Assembly: GCF_000350225.1 (NCBI RefSeq)
Contig: NW_005178819.1
Span: 239,939 to 303,938, forward strand
Direction: 5' to 3'
DNA: 64,000 nt
DNA from: Chondrus crispus
Lineage: Eukaryota > Rhodophyta > Florideophyceae > Gigartinales > Gigartinaceae
Below are positions 20,663 through 30,862 of this stretch, piece by piece. The position numbers and the translations under genes were made by a program. Below the pieces are notes generated by a model, which did no database searches, was not told the DNA's origin, and worked only from the letters and a program-made list of their open reading frames with translations. Within the stretch, counting starts at the first letter, position 1. Each line of letters opens with the position of its first letter.

Positions 20663-22813
20663 TCAAACAGGCCAACAACTACTTCTGATGCGACGCGAAA
20701 AGATCGTACCGGCAATACGCGAACTAATATTTCGCATATTGCCGTTACGATCGAAAGCGAGACAGAGCGTGACGGGTATTACCCGTCCCGTTCTGTCTCG
20801 CTTTCGACAGCTACCAAAACCTTCATCCTGTGATTCCGCTGCCTTTCTTTCCAGAGCTCCAGCAACTGCCTTAGCACTCGTTGCCCTCGCCTTTTCAAGC
20901 ACCACGGGTTTCGCCTTACGCGTTCTGTCGTGGGATGTTTTTTCGCTTTGCGTGTTCCTGCTGCTTTTGACGCTTCGCGGCAGCCCAGTGCTCCTCTTTG
21001 TGAGCCTTTTCGGCTGCGCTGACGGCAAGAATGGCATCAGGTTCCGGTTTTCTGCATAGCCTGTCCCGCTCCCTCTCTTCCGGCATCCCCGTTTGGGACT
21101 CTATCGGCTCAAAGCGGTCACTTTGCTTCCGAATTTTGTCACGTCCCTTCTAGATTCGCCTCTGCAATTCATCAGCTTCACGCTTCAAACGTCTTTCGAA
21201 TGCTTCTCCTACGGTAACACATTCCGCTGGAGCACCTGCACTCAACTGCACATTCTTAGATGCCATGCTGCCTTGTGCTGTAAGGGCACTCGGCGACGAT
21301 CCACTGCTCATCAATACTGCGTTTAAAGTCTCCGCATCTCTTAGTACTATCGTGAGCTTCTGGATTTTTGTAGCCGGGCCCAAGCAGCTGGACATTATAT
21401 TCATTACTTCGGACCAGACATTCTGCTCGCTTTGACGTTGCTGAACAACTAGTAAGCTAGAGTCGAAGCTGGATTTTCAGCTAGACGGCTGTTTTTCTCA
21501 TTTTTCCGCTCGGTTCTGCTTTTGAAGCGGTCAGCGAAGCTATTGTTGAACGGGAAAACGCATGTCTTGCGGAATGTTGCAGTAATGCCGGCCGGTGTGA
21601 TACTCGCAAATCCATGCACCCCATATGCCAAATGGAAATTAACTTGCCTAGTATCGGTGAGGCCACTTCTACTAAAAGCGTCTCTGATTGTTCTAAGCGA
21701 GTGCTTAAATCTCAGGTTGATGTTTGATCAAAAGGTTGCAAGACGTGAGAGGTGTTCGCGGGGGCAACAACAGCTTCGCATCGATTTTTCCTGGACACTT
21801 CAATCCACTCTGTGCCGTTGCGGGAGTTTTGCCTGTCAAGGGAAAAGAGATATGAGGTCTCCAGCGGCAAAACGTTTCGAACGAACTGGTTGATATGTGT
21901 CATCACAGCTGGCATAACTGACATTTCCAAGGAGCCATTCTCCGTGACTTTTACAAACAGCGTCACTCGGGAACCAACGACTGTTAACAAACTTGTGGCA
22001 TAAAGGGTCTATACTGTGAAACGATCCATTAACTAGTTGAAACCAATTAGACAGCATTCTCTTCCCGGCAATGATGAAGAAAGGTGGGGGTTTACGACCA
22101 GAACCGGACACAGCAACAAGAGCTGGGATGTGCCTACTCATACCTTGCGCCGAGCTCGAACCAATAAACCCACCGTGATGAAAGTCTGCTGATGAAAACA
22201 CCTTCCTTGTATGACCCTCGGTAGCATCCACGGAAGTCTCGTCCATGTTCCAAACGCGGTCTCCTGACGATAAAATGAACGGATTGGCTTGGGAGATTTT
22301 CTCTAAGGTAGCAAAGAATGTTTGAAGATGTTCATAGCTTTCAGCCTGAAGCTTAGCATATTCCTTCCTTTTCGATTTTTTGAAGTGATATCTCGGTGCC
22401 GCCTACGGAATGATCTCACAGCGTCATCTGAAGGTATACCATGTTTCCAACCGGCACAATAATCTGCTGCTACGCGAGCCATGATAGTCTTGAGACCCTC
22501 AAGATCAATGGCAAAACCGCGGGATGCAGAACATTTCAATCTTCCAACAATCAAGACAGTTGAGTCACCTTTCTGCTCCATGCACAATATTTTAGACACT
22601 CCAGCAGTGTTATTCGCTTCCCAAAGCCGTTTTGAGGCTGCTAAAGTAGACTTGGGAACACCAGATTCTCTGGATACTTTTTGCAATGGCAGTGAGGTCG
22701 TTTTGAGGAGAGGCAACGCATTTTTGCGATGTTCGGTTTGATGGATGAGGGATTTTTCTCGTTTGCGTCTCAAGTTTGCCTGTCAGCGTATGGAGCGGGG
22801 CATTGTTCCGCAA
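20663..22813 (-). pseudogene. pogo/Tigger-like transposase, broken
   Basis: A Tc1/mariner-superfamily transposase of the pogo type. From the minus-strand start (about 22813) comes an N-terminal helix-turn-helix-like part (LPLQKVSRESGVPKSTLAASK). A DDE core follows, in which MDETSVDATEGHTRKVFSSA (about 22246-22187) holds the first Asp and VAPANTSHVLQPFDQTST (about 21765-21712) is the usual PxNTxHxLQPxD box. A Lys-rich C-terminal piece lies at 20663-21037. The pieces are in different frames, so the gene is dead. Terminal inverted repeats were not identified. Confidence 0.75.
20702..20807. repeat. two adjacent imperfect hairpins
   Basis: Hairpin 1: arms 20702-20723 and 20731-20752 with two mismatches in 22. 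Hairpin 2: arms 20751-20778 and 20780-20807 with two mismatches in 28 and a 1-nt centre. They lie inside the C-terminal open frame of the pogo-like relic. Confidence 0.8.
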
Positions 22814-23823
22814 CTCGAAATATCGATATATAGCGATCGAAAGATATCGATGAGGGAAGAACGGCTAAGCAAATTATTGAGCGGTGGTTTGAAACGTATA
22901 TCGTTTGCGCTCGCAATTTGTCACAAAAAGGTTGGCGGTAAATGGGGTGTTTCGGTTGTCATTGGTGGCGTTGGGATGAGCATGGGTGTCACCAGCGCTC
23001 CTTGACTCCCTGCGGTGTGCATTATTCATCCAATGCATTCGAGTGATTCAGGGAAAGGGGTCAAGAGGGTGCTCGACATGTATCAGTCTGCTGTCCCGAT
23101 TTTACCTGCTGTCCAAATTTGACCCTTTCAGGAAGGTAGGTCGGCCTGGATCTACTGGCAGTGGCCGTAGCCAAAGCCCCACCTGCGGGCTCTTCGCAAA
23201 ATGCCTCAACGCCTTTCCACTTTTCATTTGTGCGTCGTCCTATCGTAGAGCTAACAGCGTATATCCATCTTGAGTTTCGGTGCAAACTAGTGCTCTCCAA
23301 CGCACAACTTCCACCATAGAGGTTTTGGTCGGTAGCGCCTTCCTCTTCACAGTTCCCGCCGTTCCAATCATCCCTGTCCCTTGATGCGAGACCTCAGTCA
23401 CATCCTCCTTCGATTACTCTTGTGGTTTCACCGCTTTTCTTGAAACAGACTTGAGTAGCCCACCGGACGTAAAAATGGATGCCTAGCTCCTTCATCCTTT
23501 CTCCGTTTCGGCGACCAACACTAAGAAGTTTCGCAACCTTTATCTCCTCTGTGTCAATCATCTGGGTGTCTTTTCGTCTCACTCTGGATTTTCGCAAACC
23601 CCGCTCCGCGAGCTGTCGGCAATAGTGCACAAATGTGGGCACTTAAATGGCCCGGTGCAAAAATGTTGACGCCATGATTTTAGGACCACAATTGTTAATT
23701 TGCTGACAATTTGCTTCATATTTAAGCTTCGAGAGTTGTTTCAGTGGCCGCAGCGCAGTCTTTTGCATAAAGAGTGAAGAGACTGTCATCATTGCTAGCT
23801 TGCATCACCTGTGTCAGCAATTG
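22814..23823. other. unassigned tract between DNA transposons
   Basis: No recognised gene. A minus frame of 82 codons at 23394-23642 has no known motif. It may hold the ends of the pogo-like or piggyBac-like elements, but I could not define terminal repeats. Confidence 0.3.
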
Positions 23824-25727
23824 TCAGTCACCCCAGAGTTGATATCTCTTGCACGATGTGAAATTTCTCAAAACGGTTCCGGTCTTGTGTGATGCACAAG
23901 AAACAATCTTCCGCACAACCAGAGCAAAATATGTAAGATTGAGGGGCTTTGTTTGTTCGCATCCCTTCCTTTTGGAAGAGTAATGCACGAAGAACGCACC
24001 TCCGTCGATCATTTGCTTTCGATACACTCCGAGGCATGTGTAAAACATGACTCGACAAACGTAAAGAACTGGTTGTGATTGAATGACTTGTATGCCTTCT
24101 CTTCTTAGGGTTCCGATTAGCCGACACTTGATTTTGCACCAATACAGTCTGCTCTTTCATGCGTCACCCCAGTTCGATTAAAGACCAGCGTAGGTATTCC
24201 CTAAAGTTCTTTTGAGCACCATCCATTATCCACTCTTGTCCAACTAGAGAACGGAGTATCATGAATGAGTTTGTTATACTTGTGTCTAAAAGCCAGTAAA
24301 GCAATGGTAGCCACGTTCTCCTTCCACCCACATGGGTGCAATAGTTTGAGCGTAACTGATCGGCAATATCCACACCGTTCATATTGTGATTGTAGTCATC
24401 AATAATAACGGGTATTGGAAGTTCTTTTGTTGAACTTTCACCAAAAACGCTTCGAACCTTCCTACCATTTGTTGAAGTGAGCCTTGGTCTTCTCCTCATA
24501 CGAACAACTGTATGGTCTGAGGCCACCTCGTGTACAGTTGAAAGCAATAGAACTGCCCGTTATCAATCCGCCATATGCAGTTGACGCCGTCCACGACAAC
24601 AGACCCGATTATATACCCATGCATTTTTCACTTCCATTGCCTCTTACTTTTTGAGCAGCCTGAAACCCAGAAGTGTTGGACCTTGTAGTTCCCACGCAGC
24701 CAACCCCATGCGCTCTTAAAATTTTGAACAGCGCTACGCTCGAGAAAAGGTTATCCATGTATATTTGATACATCGTTTTTGAATGCACATCTCCTCTGGG
24801 CAAGCTCTCTTATAGTTTAGCCACCACTGCCGAAGAGTGAAGCAATGTTCCACGATATTGCTCTAGGCCCTTCCATTTGAACCTCTTCGAACGAGGAAAA
24901 CATCGAAAACATAACCTTGTTCACAAAGTGACCATATCTTAAATCCTTGTCCGATAGGTATGCTCTTGCCCCTCACCGTTTCTGCAGATCTCCCCATGCA
25001 TGTAAGCAACATCTCGTCCACAGAGACACGGAAGCCTGGAGTCCATAGTTTCTTTGTAGTGTCTCTTACGTGGCTGAAAAGGGGCTCCAGCTTATTAAAG
25101 AAAAAAGAGCTTCCATTGTCGCCGAGAGGATCACAAACGTGAATGTACCTTTTAAGTTTTTGAAACTGGAGCAAGCTCATGCGTTTAGAAATGGGGTGCT
25201 GTGGTCTCTTTTTATCTTTGTTCGAGTAGTCTCCGACAGCGGACTCTCCATGCAAACCTATGTAGATTAATATCCCAAAGAACATTATGATTTCCGCCAC
25301 TGTGATGTCGTGCCACTCTGGAGTATTTTCGTTGATTGCACCTTTCATATCTGCATATGTATTTTTGTGCTTACTGATTATTTCCATAATGTCCATGGTG
25401 AAGAAACGCTGAAATACATTTAGAGGAGTTGGAGTTGTGTTTCCAATTCGGAGTGTCGTTTTGCCTTTCGACAGTTTCCGATTATTCTGGAAAATGAGAG
25501 GGTTAAATTGAGGTATTGTAGTTGAGAAGGGAGGCTGGTCTTTTTTTCTTCCTGCACATTGTGTTCGATTCAGGCTCTTCAGCATCCTGGTAGTTTGTTT
25601 CATTTGGAGTATGAGGGTGGGTAATTGGAAGGGAGTAGAGGCCGACGTCGTTTCGCACGACATGATAAGTTGAAGTTGGCGTGGTTGTTAAGATATTAGG
25701 CTGGATGTCGTCTTCGACATCAGGCAT
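23824..25727 (-). pseudogene. piggyBac-like transposase, broken
   Basis: DDD transposase of the piggyBac (DDE_Tnp_1_7) family. The start is ATG at 25727 with an acidic N-terminus, followed by a frameshift near 25560. The conserved N-terminal core is at 25400-25100 (ITVAEIIMFFGILIYIGL, MSLLQFQKLKRYIHVCD). The first catalytic Asp is in FRVSVDEMLLTCMGR (about 25035), the second in IYMDNLFSS (about 24760) and the third in NMNGVDIADQLRSNY (about 24375). A Cys-containing tail lies at 23830-24160. At least three frame breaks make it inactive. TTAA-flanked ends were looked for but not fixed. Confidence 0.8.
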
Positions 25728-26107
25728 TTTCGTAACTGTGCGCGTTCAAGAACTAGTGGGATTTCAATATGCTGGCAATCTTAAGAGCTTGCAAAACGCT
25801 CCCAAGTAGAAGTAGGGAGGTATGTGTACAAATTGAAATGCTGCATATTTGCTTCAAAGGATAGATTTAGTACGGGTTTTGTGACGGACAATGACCATAT
25901 CTCAGCCGTGGTCAATCCATTCGCATTTTTCTGTTTTCGTTACACTCAAGGTGGGGTGCACGGCACCTGTGCCACGTTTGAGCAATTTACTCACAACAGA
26001 ATCAGAGGTACGATTTAGTTTTGTTCGCTTTTGCCCGGATATGGGCACTATACAGAGGAGGGGATAGCCAGCGACGGCCGCTTCTCATGCGACCAACAAG
26101 TTCTGTA

Positions 26108-26222
26108 ACGTCTATTATTTTTGATTAAAATTTCGAAGACTGACCAGTGTCCAGTTTTCAGTTTTCTGTACCGTCCATTATTTTTGATAAAAATTTCGAA
26201 GACTGACCGGTGTCCAATTTTC
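26108..26222. repeat. tandem duplication, ~58-bp unit
   Basis: Two copies of a unit containing TCGAAGACTGACC preceded by TTATTTTTGAT, starting near 26108 and 26166, with a few differences. It marks the junction between the piggyBac-like flank and the Ty3 relic. Confidence 0.7.
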
Positions 26223-27728
26223 GAAGTTCACCGCCTGCCAAGAAGCTCTCTGTCACCATTCCTGTTTCTTTGATTAAGTCACGCCTCACGAAGGCAGATC
26301 ACCGATCCACTTCTCCCTTCACGCGCGCGCGGCGGCTGGGCGTGATCGTGTCTAAAAAGGTACATTACCTCAGTCTGAGACTACAGTATTGTCTCCATGT
26401 CATAGCACGGAAGCGTACCCGATCCCGCTTGTGTGAGGGGGTCCCAGGTAGAATTGCCTAAGTCATTTCATGTTCCCCTCTTCTCGTTCCGTGTGACTAC
26501 GATCCCAGCGCTCGTCCTTACTCACTCTCACCGCGGCGCGATCCGTAGCATCATTTCCAATCTCGAAAACCTCCCGACGGAGACAACCCTGTTTGCGTTT
26601 ATGCGAATGCACCAGAGCCTTTTTATCCTTGCCAGAGCCGATCACAGGCTTCTGAATCTCGACCGGAACACTTGCGAGGCGAGCGACTACTTCCATCGCA
26701 TTTCTACTATTTTAGTCGCGGTTCTCTCACCCCTCGGACCATACAATTCCTCTCGATCGGCCTCACCCCCGTGTACACGCACATCAACTGCGTCCTTCCT
26801 CACCTTCTCCCTTGGTTTGAAGATAACCCACTCGTCAATCTGATATGTCCCCCTCTTCCTTAATATTATCGTCGTGCTCACTCCCTTGTGGAGCGCACTT
26901 CTTCCTTTACTCAAGACACAGCGTGTAGACTTCATCACGGTCGGCGGTTCGCAATCCCTCTTCGCCCGTCGGCGTCCGTCGTGTTCACCTGAAACTACGC
27001 ACGCTCGCTCCGGGGTCGCCGACGTGGGTGCGTCTCGTGAAGGGAAAACAAACACAAAAACGAAACAAACAAATAACAAAAAAGCGAAACAGAACAGTTA
27101 AGAAAATAATAACAAAGCAAGTTGGTTACGGCTCTCGTCTTCTCTTCGCTTTCTACCAACGCGTTCCGTAGGAAGCTCATCCTGGCCTCGCGTGCGTGAC
27201 TTGCGGCGGAAGGGGTAGTCTCTTCCTCCGAAAATACGTCACCACTGCGATACACGGTAATTGTGCAATTGGCCCCCTGGTCGCGTATTAGCTTTCAGAG
27301 CTATACCGTTCCACGTTGTCTGGATATCCGTGTTCGACTATTTTGTCGATCACGTACTCCTGATCTCCGGTTCTTTCTTCGCGGTCACTGGCAGTTCCTT
27401 CCCCCTCTTGAAGATCTTCCGACTCGTCGTCTTCAGCCGAGTCGCTTGACTCGCGTGGATCTTGCGGGGTACCCGCTGACTGCCAGTTGTCAACTAGATT
27501 TCCGTGGTCCTCCTGCAGAGGCCCGCGTACATGGGGATTGTACCATTTCTCAATAATTTCTCGTTCTTTGTTTGCATCCGTCGTATCCAGAAACCGTTGC
27601 GCTTGTCTTAGGCCGGTTGTCGGCGCGAGGTCTATCGGAATTAGGGCTAGTTCTATCCTGTCGCGTGAAATGCGCTCCTCTTGATCGCCAATGGCGATTA
27701 CAACTGTATCTGGGTCTGACTTTTTCAC
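26223..27728 (-). pseudogene. Ty3 family 2 chromodomain and 3' tract, relic
   Basis: The minus frame 27288-27728 matches the element 2 Pol end: TVVIAIGDQEERISRDRIEL (element 2 has the same run with V for I) and EYVIDKIVEHGY, the start of the chromodomain, which then decays. On the opposite strand 26270-26461 shares with 43080-43316 the peptide pattern ADHRS..TR.RR..VIVSK.V.YL.LRLQY. This supports homology of the 3' tract as well. Confidence 0.7.
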
Positions 27729-28920
27729 TGCCTAGGGTCCCGTAGCCACTTGAGCAAGCATGTGTTTTGGCTCGCTCGCCGTTCCTTGTTACTTTCGGAG
27801 GAGCACGAAGGATCCCACAGGGATGTCATGTTTCGGCTTGTGAATCCTTGAATCAAATTTTCTCTTGTACCTCGCTTGTTCCTTCCGTAAAATCTTGTCA
27901 GCGCCTCGCATTAGACTTTCCAACCGTGATTACCACTTCAGGTAGTATAATCGCGACGAGCTAAACTCCTCCAACTTGGGCTGCACTTGTAGCGCGAGGA
28001 TTCTCGGCGCCCGAGCCAGTACTAGCTCAAAGGGCGCCATTTTCGTAGTTCGATGAACTTAAGTATTATAAGCGAACGTCATGATCTTGCTAAATATATA
28101 CCAACCCTTTGGATGCTCTCCAACATATTATCGCAGCGCGGATGTCAGCCTGCGATTAAATCTCTCAACTTGACCGTTGGACTGCGGATGATACGTCGTT
28201 GTGAAGACATTGCGTATTCCTAAAATATGGCAAATGTTCTGAAAGAACCGTGCCGTCAACTGCGTCCCGTTGTCAGATAAGAACTTCACCGGCGGTACAT
28301 AAACGAATACCTAATGGTGCGCGAACACTTGCGCTATATGCGCAGCGGTAATGTTATTGAGGGGTACAGTTCGTACCAATTTTTGAGTATCGATCGCTGA
28401 TCACGACGATGTACCGATTTCCTCGCATCGCCATAATTAGTTCTTCGAGTATGTAGATAGCGACGAGCTCCAGAGGAGCATTACGTGTGAACAAATTCAT
28501 TTCCTTCGTGTTCCTTCTCAGCTTCATCCTGTGGTGCGCCCATGCGGCGCAATTCATCGCAACTTTGTAACAGTCTAGTGCCATTGTAAGCCAATAAAAT
28601 ATATTCTTAACGTCTTGTACAGTTTCCTGCCTCCAGGGTGGCCTGTAAAATTTGCAAAATAACTCGACCCTAGATTGCGGTCCCTTAATGATTGTGGTAT
28701 CACCACTTGTACAAACTCTGCAGCGGTGCATCATAGAGATCCCTCAAACTCGTTGCCCTCAATTGTGAGCATCCTCGCTTTTCCAGCGTCCATTTCATCC
28801 CTGATTCGATTGCAGAAGGGTCGACGGCTTGCTCGCGAATAAGCACCTCCGGAGCGACGGCTTGGAAGTGTTAGAGGCGATCAGAGGCGCCCCCGCTCAG
28901 GAGCGAGGATATCGTCTACC
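27729..28920 (-). pseudogene. pol: Ty3 family 2 integrase relic
   Basis: Minus-strand integrase with the same order as element 2. The zinc region (FYWPTMALDCYKVAMNCAAWAHH, one Cys replaced by Trp) and the core (GNRYIVVISDRYSK) lie at 28734-28354. Downstream, sequences that translate to LSDNGTQ (about 28275) and GQVERFNR (about 28170) keep the catalytic Asp and Glu positions, but in different frames. The 5' end stops at about 28920, where sequence matching element 2 near 40918 ends. Non-functional. Confidence 0.75.
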
Positions 28921-29764
28921 CTCCCAAAAGCTTCCTCTTTTTGCCGTTTTGAAAAAAAGTCAACATGTACTTAAATCCATAAATCCCCAATTGTAACTCC
29001 ATTTCACGAAAAGTAATGGCATTTTAGCTGAAAACATGTGCAGAGAGCAAAACTCGGCCGTTGGATTGAGGGCTGTACCAGCTTTCAAACAAGTCTTCAC
29101 TGGCCCACATTGGTCATTGCTTTCAAGTTTTATGAGAATCGCCAGTGTGAGGTGAGAAGAGTGCTGATTTGCGCAAACCTCCTCAATTTTGACTCATTCC
29201 AAAAATACCAATTTTTTATTTTTCATTTTCATATGTTTTAGGTGTATATTGTTTCCATGGGCAGTCAGTGACCTAAGGAGATTTTGAACATATTTTAGTG
29301 CAAAACGCTCATGGCAGGGTCGTTATGCCATATTCTTTTGTCTCAAAAATATAAGTAAAATTAGATGTCGGGTGATATAGGCGAGCCTTGCATGCTCCTG
29401 AGAACGGTCATCTTCGTGGTCAACGGTTTGCTTGGAGTCGGCCAGCCCAGCTGTTACTCTTGTTTTTTCTACTCAGCTGGCCGTGTTCGTAGTTGTATGA
29501 CGACAATTTTGCTCAGAAAGAGCACCAGGATAATCTGGCGGAGAAGAAATTGAAAAGTCACATCTGGAACCGCAGATACACGGCCTCAACTGCAAGTTGA
29601 ACTAAAGGCCTCTTTCACACAGTGAAAGCTCGTGCCCAGTACCATACCTCTCTACTACGGTACTTCAACTACACTGCAGCCTTCTACGTCCCTAGGTTGA
29701 CCTTTTCGGCGCTGTGGTAGGGGTGTCGCTTTCCTCGTTTCTTGTAAAATCATCTTCCAACATC

Positions 29765-30658
29765 ATGTCTACTACATCTTACACAATGGTTGTTTTTTCG
29801 GCACTGGAAGCGAACACATCAGTTGTTGTGCTACACATCCGAGGCACAAGTTGCAAACAACATTACCACCGCGTCTCAATTCCTCTCTCTGGGCAAAAAC
29901 AGCACCGCGTGTTTCTTGTGAATTGGAAGCTGGCAGCGAAAATGTGGAATCGGTATTATCAAAGACTTCGTGGTGAAACGACGCCGAGCTTCACAGGCCG
30001 TATAGTTTCACAACACCCGCCAAACCTTGACCGTGAAGATGAAATTCCTGGTATACGCTGTCCCGATTTTCTTAAAGCACTGCAAAACGCAATTAGAAGA
30101 AAGCATTCCCGCGGTGATATTCTTACAAGCTGGATAGCACTTAGATCTTTGTATGAGTTGTGGAGTGTGACAAGTGAGGTTACTGCGGAGCTATTTGCAG
30201 ACTGCTTTAATGAAAGTGGCGTCCTTGATACATACTGCAGTGATGACCTGCAAGATGAAACGTTCGGATCTACTGGAACTTGGGAATGTAATGAAGCAAA
30301 TATCAATGCTGGTGCTGGAAACCCACCTTTTACACACATTTTATTGGAGAACTTGTTATCTAGGTTCGAGGAAGGCGTTCAGAAGTCCGTTCCGTACTGT
30401 AGATGTTTTATACTTTCAATTGGAAAGTGGTATAATATAGTTAGTTGCTTAGAACGGCTTACTTTTGAAGGACATTTACTTGTAAGCGTTTCTGCTGGCT
30501 GCTTTCCATTCAAGAATCAGAGGACTTTTCTTGCAGGAGACTACGTCAGAGATAAGCCCAACATGAACCAATCACTCGGGATGTTTATATGGTGCAACAG
30601 GGAGCATCTAATTTCGTTTCCACCTCCAGTCGATGTAGAAGAAGCGTATCAATATTAG
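29765..30658 (+). CDS. PCIF1-type adenine methyltransferase-like protein
   Basis: A 297-residue open frame from ATG 29765, with no stops. It resembles the PCIF1 WW-domain-interacting methyltransferase family, whose animal member makes m6Am at mRNA caps. The family's signature order is present: MWNRYYQRLRGETTPSF near the start, ELFADCFNE, TYCSDDLQDETFGSTGTW and the catalytic NPPF within GAGNPPFTHILLENLL (about residues 185-205). A hydrophobic strand follows (CRCFILSIGKW). Family proteins are usually much longer, and no WW domain is seen, so this is a core-only version. Its 3' end faces the end of the long minus ORF 204 bp away. Substrate (RNA or DNA) cannot be told. Confidence 0.65.
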   Translation: MSTTSYTMVVFSALEANTSVVVLHIRGTSCKQHYHRVSIPLSGQKQHRVFLVNWKLAAKMWNRYYQRLRGETTPSFTGRIVSQHPPNLDREDEIPGIRCPDFLKALQNAIRRKHSRGDILTSWIALRSLYELWSVTSEVTAELFADCFNESGVLDTYCSDDLQDETFGSTGTWECNEANINAGAGNPPFTHILLENLLSRFEEGVQKSVPYCRCFILSIGKWYNIVSCLERLTFEGHLLVSVSAGCFPFKNQRTFLAGDYVRDKPNMNQSLGMFIWCNREHLISFPPPVDVEEAYQY

Positions 30659-30862
30659 TGCACATGCTATCTTGAGTACTCAGAAAGGGTAACTGTTCAT
30701 AGAGATTCTTTTCAGAGAGCTTTTCCTTCTGAACTAAGAAGCTCTGAAAGGGTGCAATCTGGCTTTTTGAATACTGTGCATGATTCATGATACAGTATTT
30801 GACAATGTTTCTTTCCCTCTTTTACATATAGTCCGTAGCGTGAAGTATAGTATCCAATTCAT

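Larger units (their letters stand above)
16331..28920 (-). mobile_element. relic of Ty3 family 2 with nested insertions
   Basis: Pieces appear in the order expected for one minus-strand element: integrase (about 28920-28000), chromodomain (27728-27288), 3' tract (26460-26223), the antisense-ORF region (19700-17025) and the 3' LTR (16918-16331, truncated by element 1). The spacing fits element 2 (40918-48300) once the pogo-like and piggyBac-like insertions and the solo LTR at 17808-18708 are removed. That all pieces belong to one copy is inference. Confidence 0.55.

Noticed and set aside
23640-26270. TTAA at 23644 and 26274 as piggyBac target duplications
   Set aside because: No inverted terminal repeats adjoin them, and homology with the Ty3 tract seems to extend past the right-hand TTAA.
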